Shown here: positions 8,129 through 16,156 of the stretch, in pieces
Numbering within the stretch: the first letter of the stretch is position 1
Layout of the letters: each line of letters begins with the position of its first letter
Source: Bacillota bacterium
GTDB taxonomy: Bacteria > Bacillota > Clostridia > Saccharofermentanales > Saccharofermentanaceae
Assembly (NCBI GenBank): GCA_023397475.1
Contig: JAEWUD010000019.1
Coordinates: 1 to 26,081 of the forward strand
Length of the DNA: 26,081 nucleotides
Direction: 5' to 3'
Program-made: the position numbers and the translations under genes
The notes under the pieces: model-generated
Seen by the model: only the letters and a program-made list of their open reading frames with translations
The model's database searches: none
Told to the model about the DNA's origin: nothing

Positions 8129-8138
8129 CACAATTCCC

Positions 8139-9056
8139 TCACGGCGCCTTCGAAAAATGCTGGTAGTCCTTCGAACCTTCCCAGTTGCCGCCCCAAGAGA
8201 AGCCGTGCTCCAGAAATAGCATCGTGCACAGGTCTTCGCCGGTCAGGTAGTAGGGATTCTCGAGCGTCCGGTCCGCGTACTCTGCGCCCGACGGCGGATC
8301 TACGACCGTCTCCCCGTCCTTCTCATAGGTCCACGGATTGTACAGAGGGTTGATGTCGATCGCCATCCCGTAGGCGTGCCGTGACAAGGTCGTCGTGTGG
8401 TTGACGATTCGGAAGTTGAAGGCTGACGTGTTGTTGTCCGCCATCGAGAGATTGTCGTCGCCGCCGTACTCATCGACCAGGACCATCTTCCCGATTGCGT
8501 ATCGCGCGTCATATAATTCGCGAAAAATCTCCAGAACATCCTCCGCAATCGCTTCGTGCACCACGAGCTCGCCGACATAGGTGAACCCGTTCATTCCCGC
8601 ATGTAAGACCCGGCAATACCGGAGCTCGTCCCGACCCACCGGGCAACCTTCTTTATACGAGACGCCATCCATCCGCGCGAAAACCTCGTCGCTGATCTCC
8701 TCCGCGAAAAAGCACGCGTCGACCGTCTCCGCCGGGAGCTCCATGTCGAATAGGCTCGTACCCGCAGGAAGCCTCTGGATCTCCTCCGGGGTAAACGGGG
8801 CCGCGGCAAGAAGGGTAGTTTCGGTCGGTATTGTAATCAAGGCAGGGTTATCTTGCATGGATGGGTTCTCCTCAGTGATTTGTGTCGGACCGAAGAATAT
8901 ATCTTTACTATCACCAATTGTTGGTTCATTTTGTGACGTCGAAGTCTCATTAGCTCGATTTTGTGTCGAAGATGGAAAAAACGGCAGTAGAGAGTCACAC
9001 GAACTCATAGAAAGGCCAATGATGAGACTTGCAATTGCTGTCATTCTCCTTGTCAT
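8139..9056 (-). CDS. M15 family D,D-carboxypeptidase/endopeptidase lipoprotein
   Basis: A zinc peptidase of 305 residues, probably trimming peptidoglycan stem peptides outside the membrane. The ATG at 9056 follows GGAGG by six bases and opens a signal peptide ending in SMSSC (Cys20); the in-frame upstream ATG at 9095 lacks these. Residues 21-100 are a Ser/Thr-rich spacer. The catalytic domain shows SAFNFRIV, then SRHAYGMAIDI (zinc ligands H227 and D234, the SxHxxGxAxD signature), and GFSWGGNWEGSKDYQHF near the end (third ligand H300). This layout fits the M15 subfamily that includes phage endolysin-like and VanY-related enzymes. Carboxypeptidase versus endopeptidase cannot be told from sequence. 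First gene of the cassette. Confidence 0.9.
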   Translation of the reverse strand: MTRRMTAIASLIIGLSMSSCDSLLPFFPSSTQNRANETSTSQNEPTIGDSKDIFFGPTQITEENPSMQDNPALITIPTETTLLAAAPFTPEEIQRLPAGTSLFDMELPAETVDACFFAEEISDEVFARMDGVSYKEGCPVGRDELRYCRVLHAGMNGFTYVGELVVHEAIAEDVLEIFRELYDARYAIGKMVLVDEYGGDDNLSMADNNTSAFNFRIVNHTTTLSRHAYGMAIDINPLYNPWTYEKDGETVVDPPSGAEYADRTLENPYYLTGEDLCTMLFLEHGFSWGGNWEGSKDYQHFSKAP

Positions 9057-9114
9057 ATGTATCCTCCACCGGGTCAATTCGCGAATGCAATACACATTGA
9101 AGGTCGCTGTTTCT

Positions 9115-9120
9115 ATTATA
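9115..9120 (-). promoter_or_regulatory. Probable -10 box of the M15 cassette
   Basis: A perfect TATAAT on the minus strand lies about 60 bp upstream of the peptidase ATG. The -35 region 16-17 bp upstream (around CTTCCA) is poor, so an activator or weak basal promoter is possible. Confidence 0.45.
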
Positions 9121-9300
9121 CTTGAAAATCTATTTCTGGAAGAGTGTATTTATATTTGTGAGCAAGTTTCGGTTACACATGATTCTAACAGCTGGAATCT
9201 ACATACAGGTGGTCTTTGTGATCAACATTGTGGCTCAAACCCATAAACCTCGTCGTTCAATATGAGGCAACATTTTCGGCGCGACTTGAAAATCGCTCAT

Positions 9301-9341
9301 GCACCGACGAAACAGGTGGCTGACCGCATTTTCGTCGGTGC
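9301..9341. repeat. Solitary 12-bp-stem hairpin with 17-nt loop
   Basis: GCACCGACGAAA (9301-9312) and TTTCGTCGGTGC (9330-9341) pair perfectly around a 17-nt loop. The stem ends in CGAAA/TTTCG and the loop contains CAGGT, as in the type A hairpins of the array at 5146-5777, but the outer stem differs. No T-run follows, so it is not a normal terminator. Confidence 0.75.
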
Positions 9342-9353
9342 CGCCGGCTGTGC

Positions 9354-9500
9354 ATCATTTACTCCGGTTTCGATATGTCCATTCGAAACATCGTCCAAGA
9401 AGAGGCTCCCGCTTATTTTATCGGCCAAAAGAGTGCCGATGAACTTGCGGCAGTTCTTGAGAACCGTATCGGTCTTCTGCTGGCGGAACGAGGGGACTAA
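9354..9500 (+). pseudogene. C-terminal relic of a solute-binding protein
   Basis: An open frame without a start, ending at TAA 9498, reads FDMSIRNIVQEEAPAYFIGQ then KSADELAAVLENRIGLLLAE. This is the usual C-terminal helix pair of family 1 extracellular solute-binding proteins (EEA.AYFAG.KSA.E.A..I..R). Nothing coherent for this family precedes it. The matching N-terminal relic lies on the same strand at 6311-6727. Whether both came from one gene split by an insertion or from two decayed copies cannot be decided here. Confidence 0.6.
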
Positions 9501-9559
9501 TCGCATCTATCTATTAACACAAGATATGTTATACTTACCCCATTCGAAGGTATTTCCTT

Positions 9560-9688
9560 ATGTATGAACTAGGTTATATCGTGACCAGCGCATGGACAAT
9601 CTTTAACATCGCTTTATTAGGCTTGATTGTTTTCGCTCTTGTGATGCTCGCACGCTTCATTGATCGCATCACCAGGAGTCGTTCGTGA
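9560..9688 (+). CDS. 42-residue single-pass membrane protein
   Basis: A small frame with ATG at 9560, an AAGG site nine bases upstream and TGA at 9686. The product begins MYELGYIVTSAWTIFN, then has one strong hydrophobic helix (IALLGLIVFALVMLA), followed by a basic tail (RFIDRITRSRS). The positive-inside pattern suggests the C-terminus is cytoplasmic. It lies between the binding-protein relic and the trp promoter. No family is recognised; a real small membrane protein or the relic of a permease end are both possible. Confidence 0.5.
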   Translation: MYELGYIVTSAWTIFNIALLGLIVFALVMLARFIDRITRSRS

Positions 9689-9710
9689 TTCTTTTCGCGA
9701 ATCTTCCCTG

Positions 9711-9739
9711 TTGACAATTCGTTTGTCGGCGAATAGAAT
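9711..9739 (+). promoter_or_regulatory. Sigma-A promoter of the trp operon
   Basis: TTGACA (9711-9716) and TAGAAT (9734-9739) are separated by exactly 17 bp. Transcription should start near 9746 and produce a leader of about 345 nt to the trpD start. Confidence 0.85.
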
Positions 9740-9745
9740 GACCAT

Positions 9746-9996
9746 AATTGAATATGTACCAAACTGATGAGCAAGAGGAGTAGGTACGATTCCTAGATCA
9801 CAGAGAGTCGCAGGCGGTGGGATTGCGATATGGCGGAACGTAGTGAATGGACTTGCGAGGGCGGCCCCAAAGGTTTATACCGAGTAGGCGTCGACGGGGA
9901 TCTGGCCCGTTATCCGGCAGAGTCGCATGGTTGTGCGATAGGCGAGGGAGTCATCAATGATGACTAACGCAAGGTGGTACCGCAGGAGTGTTTTTC
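9746..9996 (+). promoter_or_regulatory. T-box riboswitch leader, tRNA-Trp specific
   Basis: The leader senses uncharged tRNA-Trp. GCAAG (9771-9775) pairs with CTTGC (9852-9856) to form the base of Stem I. Directly inside lie AGGAGTAG on the 5' side and GTGAATGGA on the 3' side; the latter holds the specifier codon UGG (9848-9850) followed by the usual A. AGAGAG and GGTGGGA mark the upper Stem I motifs. GTCATC-aat-GATGAC is a later hairpin. The T-box AAGGTGGTACCGC is at 9971-9983, whose UGGU should bind the tRNA acceptor end. When tRNA-Trp is uncharged, the antiterminator forms and trpD onward is transcribed. Confidence 0.95.
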
Positions 9997-10037
9997 GCTC
10001 TTGTCCCTGCATGAATGGCAGAGACAAGGGCTTTTTT
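9997..10037 (+). terminator. T-box attenuator terminator
   Basis: GCTCTTGTC and GACAAGGGC, then CTGC and GCAG after a one-base mismatch, form a long stem over a short loop, followed by six T. It sits between the T-box and trpD, so it is the conditional terminator of the riboswitch. Confidence 0.93.
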
Positions 10038-10090
10038 GTATCTGCCGAAGAGTAGTAGAGAAATCGAAGAATCGGAAAGGCGGAGAATTT

Positions 10091-11125
10091 ATGAAGATCA
10101 CACACGCGATTAAGACGATGATCGACGGCAAGGATTTGACGGAGCAGGAGGCCTACGAGGCCATTGACCAGGTGATGTCGGGACAGGCGACGGATGCGCA
10201 GATCGCGGGTCTTCTCGTCGCATTGCGCGTCAAGGGCGAAGCGGTCGCCGAGATCACGGGCGGCGCGAGAGCTCTTGCGGAGAAAGCGAACCGGATCCAT
10301 CCGAAGGTTGACTTCTGTGTTGATCCTGTTGGCACCGGCGGTGACGGCACGAATACGTTCAACATCTCCTCGACGGCAGCGATCGTCGCGGCCGCGGCGG
10401 GCGCGAATGTCGCCAAGCACGGCAACCGTTCGGTCTCGAGCCGCTCGGGCAGCGCGGATTTCTACGAGTCGATCGGCATTAATATCGCCCTCTCCCCTCT
10501 GGCGGTCGAGCGTTCGATTGAAGAGACGGGCTTCGGCTTCATGTTCGCTCCGAATTTCCACCCGGCGATGCGTTTTGCCGGTCCTGTCCGCCGTCAACTC
10601 GGTGTCCGGAATATTTTCAATATACTCGGGCCTTTGTCCAATCCGGCGTCAGCGAACGCGCAGGTTCTTGGCGTCTACGATCAGGCAATCATGCCGTTTA
10701 TCGCGAAAACCCTGCAAAATCTCGGAGAGAAACACTCGATGGTCGTTCACGGCTCCGACGGCTCCGACGAGATCACCAACGCCGGCGAGACCTATGTGCT
10801 CGAGGTCTTCCCCGATCACATCGACGAGTATACGATCACGCCGGAGCAGTTCGGTCTTCCCCGCTATACCTTAGATGACATCCAGGGCGGAACACCGGAA
10901 GAGAACGCGCAGATCTCCCTTCGCATCTTACAGGGCGAGAAGGGCCCGCACCGCGACATCGTCGTGTTGAATGCGGCCGCGACAATCTACGTCGGGCAGA
11001 AGGCGGCTTCGATGGCGGAGGCGATAACGATCGCCCAGGACGTGCTCGACAGTGGCAAGGCCATGCGTAAGCTCGACGAGATTCGGGAATTCACGAACAG
11101 AGACGAGATTAGAAATCTCGTATAA
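10091..11125 (+). CDS. trpD: Anthranilate phosphoribosyltransferase
   Basis: Transfers phosphoribosyl from PRPP to anthranilate, the second tryptophan-specific step. The 344 residues match the family. The ATG at 10091 follows GGAG; the frame is open further upstream, but that would start inside the T-box, so it is rejected. An N-terminal helical region is followed by the PRPP site VGTGGDGTNTFNISSTAA and KHGNRSVSSRSGSADFYES, then APNFHPAMRF and RRQLGVRNIFNILGPLSNPA, all classic TrpD. Here it is a free-standing enzyme, not fused to TrpG. It is the first gene of the operon, directly under T-box control, which is unusual because trpE normally leads. Confidence 0.97.
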   Translation: MKITHAIKTMIDGKDLTEQEAYEAIDQVMSGQATDAQIAGLLVALRVKGEAVAEITGGARALAEKANRIHPKVDFCVDPVGTGGDGTNTFNISSTAAIVAAAAGANVAKHGNRSVSSRSGSADFYESIGINIALSPLAVERSIEETGFGFMFAPNFHPAMRFAGPVRRQLGVRNIFNILGPLSNPASANAQVLGVYDQAIMPFIAKTLQNLGEKHSMVVHGSDGSDEITNAGETYVLEVFPDHIDEYTITPEQFGLPRYTLDDIQGGTPEENAQISLRILQGEKGPHRDIVVLNAAATIYVGQKAASMAEAITIAQDVLDSGKAMRKLDEIREFTNRDEIRNLV

Positions 11126-11137
11126 GGAGTATCAATC

Positions 11138-12007
11138 ATGATAACGCATACGTTTGATAAGGCGGGTCTTTTCGAGAGAGCCGTGAAGACCGGAACCATT
11201 CTCGACCGGATTACGGCGAAGAAGTCGGAGCGGATTCTCGCACGCATGGAACATCACACGACGGAGGAGTTGTGCGAGCGGGCCTACGCGTCGCCGATTA
11301 TCACGCGGTCTTTCGCGAAGGCCTTGCGAAAAAATCCGTTGAACATCATCGCGGAGGTCAAGAAGGCGTCGCCCTCGAAGGGAATCATCTGCGAGGAGTT
11401 CCGTCCGGCGGAGCAGGCGATCGCATATGAGGCGGCCGGAGCGGCGGCTATCTCGGTGCTGACGGAGCAGGATTTCTTCTTGGGAAGCGATTTTCATCTG
11501 ACCGATATCGTGAACCAGGTGTCTCTCCCCGTCCTTCGCAAGGACTTCACGATCGATTACAGTCAGATTTATGAGGCGCGAATCCTGGGCGCGTCGTCGA
11601 TCCTTCTGATCGCGGCAATCCTGACGGACGAGGCCCTGCATTCTTTTCGCGATCTGGCGACGGACTTAGGTCTCTCGGTCCTCTGCGAGGTGCACACGAT
11701 GGACGAGCTGATGCGCGCATTGTCGGTCGGTGCCGACATCATCGGAATCAATAACCGGGATCTTCATACGTTTCACGTCGACCTCTCTGTGACGGAGCGC
11801 TTGGCGCCGATGATCCCGCAGGGACGCACGATTGTCGCGGAGAGCGGCATTCATACGGCATCGGATCTGTCGCGCTGCTACCGGAGCGGGGCCCATGCGG
11901 TTCTCGTCGGCGAGAGCCTGATGCGCGGGACAAGTGACGAGGGCGGCACGCTTACCGTGCAAGCTAAGATGAAGGAACTGTTGTCCGGAATTCCCGGGCA
12001 GATGTGA
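11138..12007 (+). CDS. trpC: Indole-3-glycerol phosphate synthase
   Basis: A TIM-barrel enzyme that closes the indole ring from CdRP with loss of CO2. Of 289 residues, the N-terminal extension (about 1-55) is somewhat longer than usual. Motifs: NIIAEVKKASPSKG (catalytic Lys), VLRKDFTID (second catalytic Lys), ILGASSILLIAAIL, GINNRDLHTF, and IVAESGIHTASD (phosphate-binding end). GTILDRITAKKSERI at the N-terminus matches the family start. It lies 12 bp after trpD with a GGAG site. No TrpF domain is fused: the barrel ends after SGIPGQM. Confidence 0.96.
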   Translation: MITHTFDKAGLFERAVKTGTILDRITAKKSERILARMEHHTTEELCERAYASPIITRSFAKALRKNPLNIIAEVKKASPSKGIICEEFRPAEQAIAYEAAGAAAISVLTEQDFFLGSDFHLTDIVNQVSLPVLRKDFTIDYSQIYEARILGASSILLIAAILTDEALHSFRDLATDLGLSVLCEVHTMDELMRALSVGADIIGINNRDLHTFHVDLSVTERLAPMIPQGRTIVAESGIHTASDLSRCYRSGAHAVLVGESLMRGTSDEGGTLTVQAKMKELLSGIPGQM

Positions 12008-12031
12008 TCAGCATAGATAAGGAAAGGATCG

Positions 12032-13216
12032 GTGGCAAGAATGCATAAAGGTAGATATGGCATATTCGGCGGAAAATACGCGGCGGAGACGCTGATGTTG
12101 GCCTTAAGCGAATTGGAAGAGGCCTATGTAGAGGCGAAGAATGATCCTTCTTTCGAGAAGGAATTCCGACTGCTCCTCCGGGATTACGCGGGGCGGCCTT
12201 CCCTCCTTTACCACGCCAAGCGCCTCTCGAAGGATCTCGGATTCGATGTGTATCTGAAGCGCGAGGACCTGAATCATACGGGGTCTCACAAGATCAATAA
12301 TGTGCTGGGCCAGGTGCTTCTCGCTCGACGCATGGGCAAGAAACGCGTGATCGCAGAGACGGGCGCCGGACAACACGGCGTCGCGACGGCTACGGCAGCG
12401 GCGCTTTTCGGGCTCGAGTGCGATGTATTCATGGGCATCGAAGACACGGTGCGGCAGTCGTTAAACGTCTATCGCATGGAGCTTCTCGGCGCGAAGGTGC
12501 ATCCTGTCTCCGAGGGGACGGGCACGCTGAAGGACGCGACGAGTGAGGCGCTGCGCGAGTGGTCGCGCCGGGTCGAGGACACGTTCTACGTTATCGGATC
12601 GGTCGTCGGGCCGCATCCGTATCCGGAGATCGTGCGCGATCTGCAGCGGGTCATCGGCGACGAGATCAAGGAAGAGTTCCGAAGAAGATTCGACACACTG
12701 CCGACCGCGATCTTCGCTTGTGTCGGCGGCGGCAGCAACTCGATGGGATCTTTCTTCCCGTTTCTGGAAGATTCGGACGTCCGCCTGATCGGCGCGGAAG
12801 CCGGCGGCGAAGGTGTCGAGACCGAGCGTCATGCGGCGACGGTCGCCAAAGGAACGACCGGCGTTTTTCACGGGATGAAGTCCATTTTCCTGCAGGATGA
12901 CGAGGGGCAGATCATGCCCGTCTACTCGATCTCGGCGGGACTTGATTATCCGGGCGTCGGTCCGGAACACGCGCATCTGGCGACGATCGGACGCGCCGAG
13001 TACCTTCCGGTCACGGACGCGGAGGCGGTCGACGCTTTCGAGTATCTGTCGCGCATGGAAGGAATCATTCCGGCGATCGAGAGCTCGCACGCCGTCGCAC
13101 TTCTTCGCAAGATGAAGGATGAGTTCCATCCCGGCGACCGCGTGGTCGTCACGCTCTCGGGGCGCGGCGATAAGGACGTAGAAGCCATCGGCCGCTATCG
13201 CGGCAAGATCGGTTGA
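12032..13216 (+). CDS. trpB: Tryptophan synthase beta chain
   Basis: Joins indole and serine to tryptophan using PLP, in the alpha2-beta2 complex with TrpA. The 394 residues are full length and of the TrpB1 type. The PLP lysine is K87 in LNHTGSHKINN, and E109 in AETGAGQHGVATA is the catalytic Glu; both fall at the canonical numbers. CVGGGSNSMGSF binds the cofactor phosphate. GRYGIFGGKYAAETLM is the usual N-terminus. The start is a GTG at 12032 behind AAAGGA; an ATG at 12041 is an alternative three codons later. Gap to trpA is about 10 bp. Confidence 0.97.
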   Translation: MARMHKGRYGIFGGKYAAETLMLALSELEEAYVEAKNDPSFEKEFRLLLRDYAGRPSLLYHAKRLSKDLGFDVYLKREDLNHTGSHKINNVLGQVLLARRMGKKRVIAETGAGQHGVATATAAALFGLECDVFMGIEDTVRQSLNVYRMELLGAKVHPVSEGTGTLKDATSEALREWSRRVEDTFYVIGSVVGPHPYPEIVRDLQRVIGDEIKEEFRRRFDTLPTAIFACVGGGSNSMGSFFPFLEDSDVRLIGAEAGGEGVETERHAATVAKGTTGVFHGMKSIFLQDDEGQIMPVYSISAGLDYPGVGPEHAHLATIGRAEYLPVTDAEAVDAFEYLSRMEGIIPAIESSHAVALLRKMKDEFHPGDRVVVTLSGRGDKDVEAIGRYRGKIG

Positions 13217-13226
13217 GGAGGAGAAT

Positions 13227-14045
13227 ATGAGTATGATTGTGAATCGCATTGATACCCGTTTTGCGACGCTTCGTAAGGAAGGCAAGAAGGCATTCATCCC
13301 GTTCATCACCGCGGGAGATCCCGATATCGACACGACCTATGAGATCGCAAAATCACTGATTACAAACGGCGCCGACCTGATCGAGTTCGGTGTCCCCTAC
13401 TCGGATCCGTCTGCGGACGGTCCCGTGATCATGCGCGCGGACATCCGAGCCCTTGCCGCCGGCACTCGCCTCGCGGACGTCTTCTCCCTCTCTACGCGCA
13501 TCACCGAAGAGTTCCCGGAGATACCGGTCGTTCTTCTGATGTACTTTAACTCCGTCTTCGTCTACGGCATCGAGCGCTTCTTTACCGCTTGTGAGAAGGC
13601 TGGGATCTCCGGCGTCATCCTTCCGGACCTTCCGCTCGAGGAACGCCAGGAGGCAGAGCCGGCAGCCCTCGCGCACGGCGTGTATCTGATCTCGATGGTC
13701 ACCCCTGTGTCCGAAGAACGTACCGCCGTCATCGCGAACCAGGCCAAGGGCTTCCTGTACTGCGTCGCCTCTCTCGGTGTCACCGGTGAGAGAAGCTCGT
13801 ATCAGACCGATTTCGCCACGTATTTCGAGAAGCTGAACGCATTGACGGATCTTCCGAAATGCGTCGGCTTCGGCGTCTCCACCCCGGAACAGAAGAAAGC
13901 GTTAGAGCCCCTTTGTGACGGTGTCATTGTCGGTTCGGCCATCGTCCGGCGCATCGAAGAAGGCATCGAGCAAGGCTTGTCCGGGCAAGCGCTCGCGCAG
14001 AAGATCGGCGCGTTTACAAGCACCTTCACGGAGGGCAACGTATGA
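13227..14045 (+). CDS. trpA: Tryptophan synthase alpha chain
   Basis: Cleaves indole-3-glycerol phosphate to indole, which channels to TrpB. The 272 residues form a TIM barrel. LIEFGVPYSDPSADGPVI contains the catalytic Glu (E53) and Asp (D64). AFIPFITAGDPD is the typical N-terminal strand, GISGVILPDLPLEE the loop over the active site, and FGVSTPEQ with GVIVGSAIVRRI the phosphate-binding end. A GGAGG site at about 13217-13222 supports ATG 13227; a second in-frame ATG is at 13233. It overlaps trpE by four bases (ATGA). Confidence 0.97.
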   Translation: MSMIVNRIDTRFATLRKEGKKAFIPFITAGDPDIDTTYEIAKSLITNGADLIEFGVPYSDPSADGPVIMRADIRALAAGTRLADVFSLSTRITEEFPEIPVVLLMYFNSVFVYGIERFFTACEKAGISGVILPDLPLEERQEAEPAALAHGVYLISMVTPVSEERTAVIANQAKGFLYCVASLGVTGERSSYQTDFATYFEKLNALTDLPKCVGFGVSTPEQKKALEPLCDGVIVGSAIVRRIEEGIEQGLSGQALAQKIGAFTSTFTEGNV

Positions 14046-15511
14046 TTTATCCGTCATACCAGGATTACCTCGTTCTCGCGAAAAGCACCCGCATCGTTCC
14101 CGTGATCCAGAAATTCAACGGCGACATGTTCACGCCGATCTCGGTCTTCCGACGCTTCGGTCTTCGCCCCTATTCCTTTCTCTTTGAGAGCGTAGTCAAC
14201 GGCGAACGTTGGGCCCGTTACTCGATTATGGGGCGTAATCCCCTGCTCACCTTCTCGGTGAGCAAAGGGAAGACGACCTACCGCAAAGACGGGAAAGATT
14301 ATCCGGCCGAGCTTCTCGGCGCGGACCCCGTGACGCAGATCAAGACGCTCGCGGCCCACTTCCAGGCCCCGAAATTCCCGTACGCCGATCATTTCTACTG
14401 CGGCCTCGTCGGTTTTTTCGGGTATGATTTCGTCCGCTACTCGGAGATCCTGCCGGACAATAATCCCGATCTTCTCGGGATGCCGGACTGCTCCCTTATG
14501 GTCCCGGGTGAAGTCATTGTTTTCGATCACCTGAAGAACGAGTTGACGCTCATCGTCAATGTCGAATCTGACGGCGGCTCAGAGGCCTACTCGCGCGCGG
14601 CATTCCGTCTCGGGGAGATCAATGACGAACTGAATAAGGGCGAATCCCCCGCACCCTCCAAGGTCCATCCGGAGGATCTGCGCTTTGTCTCCGCCACCAC
14701 CAAGGAAGAATACATGGCCTCCGTCGAGAAGGCAAAGGCCTATATCCGGGACGGCGATATCTTCCAGTGCGTGCCCTCGCAGCGGTTCTCCTCTGATTAT
14801 CTTGGTGACCCCCTGCCGATTTACCGCGCGCTCAGAAACGTCAATCCGTCCCCCTACTTGTTCTACCTTCAGTTCGAAGAATCCGCAATCGTCGGCTCCT
14901 CGCCGGAAATGCTCGTCCGCGTGCAGGACGGCGTCATTGCGACCTGTCCGATTGCAGGCACACGTCCGCGCGGCAAGACCGAATCAGAGGATCTCGCCCT
15001 CGAGGCCGAGCTTCTCGCCGATGAGAAAGAGATCTCCGAACACTATATGCTGGTTGATCTCGCGCGCAACGATGTCGGCAAGGTCTCAGAGATCGGCACC
15101 GTCGTCGCGAAAAACATCGGGCACGTTGAGCGCTACTCGCACGTCATGCATATCGTGACCAATGTCGAAGGCAAAATCTCCGACAAATACACCCCGGTCG
15201 ACGTCCTTTGCTCGATCCTTCCCGCCGGCACGCTGTCCGGCGCCCCGAAGGTCCGCGCGATGGAGATCATCGACGAATTAGAGCCCGTACGTCGCGGCCC
15301 TTATGGCGGCGCGGTTGGCTACATCGGCTTCGACGGCAATCTCGACACCTGCATCACCATCCGCTCCGCCGTCATCTGCGGCGGCAAGATCCATGTGCAG
15401 GCCGGCGCCGGCGTCGTTGCCGATTCCGATCCCGAGAAAGAATACCAGGAAAGCGTCAACAAAGCGCGCGCCCTCTTCGTCGCGCTCGAGAAAGCCGGTG
15501 AAATGCGATGA
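14042..15511 (+). CDS. trpE: Anthranilate synthase component I
   Basis: Converts chorismate to anthranilate using ammonia from TrpG. The 489 residues are normal for TrpE. The tryptophan-feedback region at the N-terminus shows SFLFESV in place of the common LLES motif. The chorismate-binding domain shows VPSQRFSSDYLGDPL, VGSSPEMLVRV, CPIAGTRPRGKT, LVDLARNDVGKVSEIG, and PAGTLSGAPKVRAMEIIDEL followed by GPYGGAVGYIGFDG. ATGA overlaps join it to trpA upstream and trpG downstream, so the three are probably translationally coupled. It lies late in this operon rather than first. Confidence 0.97.
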   Translation: MIYPSYQDYLVLAKSTRIVPVIQKFNGDMFTPISVFRRFGLRPYSFLFESVVNGERWARYSIMGRNPLLTFSVSKGKTTYRKDGKDYPAELLGADPVTQIKTLAAHFQAPKFPYADHFYCGLVGFFGYDFVRYSEILPDNNPDLLGMPDCSLMVPGEVIVFDHLKNELTLIVNVESDGGSEAYSRAAFRLGEINDELNKGESPAPSKVHPEDLRFVSATTKEEYMASVEKAKAYIRDGDIFQCVPSQRFSSDYLGDPLPIYRALRNVNPSPYLFYLQFEESAIVGSSPEMLVRVQDGVIATCPIAGTRPRGKTESEDLALEAELLADEKEISEHYMLVDLARNDVGKVSEIGTVVAKNIGHVERYSHVMHIVTNVEGKISDKYTPVDVLCSILPAGTLSGAPKVRAMEIIDELEPVRRGPYGGAVGYIGFDGNLDTCITIRSAVICGGKIHVQAGAGVVADSDPEKEYQESVNKARALFVALEKAGEMR

Positions 15512-16098
15512 TTCTCTTGATTGATAACTTCGATTCGTTCACCTATAACGTCTTCCAGCTGGCGGGCGGAATCAATCCCGACATCCGGGTCGTTCGCAAT
15601 AACGCGATCACGATCGAGGAGATCGAGGCGCTGCCTGTCTCCCACATCATCATCTCGCCCGGCCCCGGTTTCCCCGTAAGCGCCGGAATCTCCATTCCGG
15701 TGATCAAGCATTTCGCCGGTAAGATTCCCCTTCTCGGCATCTGCCTCGGACATCAGAGCATTTTCGAGGCCTTCGGCGGAACAATTATTCATGCACCGGA
15801 GCTCGTCCACGGGAAACGTCGCTCTGTGAATATTCGCAAGGATTCCTCCGGCAAGCCGGTTTGCCCGCTTTTCGAGGGACTGCCTGACTCGATCAACGTC
15901 GCACGGTATCACTCGCTCTGCGCGGATCCTTCGACCACGCCCGATGGCCTTCTGGTCACCGCAGATTCACCGGATGAGACCGTCATGGGGCTGATGCACA
16001 AAGAATTCCCGGTCTACGGGGTTCAATTCCATCCCGAATCGATCCTGACCGAGTACGGCGACGTGATCATGCGAAACTTCCTCGCGATTAAGGTGTGA
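15508..16098 (+). CDS. trpG: Anthranilate synthase glutamine amidotransferase component
   Basis: A class I glutamine amidotransferase of 196 residues that supplies ammonia to TrpE. The catalytic triad is visible: C79 in LLGICLGHQSIFEAFGG, and H175 and E177 in VYGVQFHPESILTEYG. LLIDNFDSFTYNVFQ is the classic N-terminus. Related PabA proteins look the same, and in some Gram-positives one amidotransferase serves both pathways. Position after trpE favours TrpG. It ends the operon; galK converges from the other strand 58 bp on, with no obvious terminator between. Confidence 0.95.
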   Translation: MILLIDNFDSFTYNVFQLAGGINPDIRVVRNNAITIEEIEALPVSHIIISPGPGFPVSAGISIPVIKHFAGKIPLLGICLGHQSIFEAFGGTIIHAPELVHGKRRSVNIRKDSSGKPVCPLFEGLPDSINVARYHSLCADPSTTPDGLLVTADSPDETVMGLMHKEFPVYGVQFHPESILTEYGDVIMRNFLAIKV

Positions 16099-16156
16099 CC
16101 GAAAGACATCATTCAAGCACCCGAAAGACCGCCTCCCATTAAGGATCTCCGTGCTC

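Noticed and set aside
9974..10090. A longer trpD starting at 9974
   Set aside because: It would begin inside the T-box and run through the attenuator stem; family homology starts at 10091.
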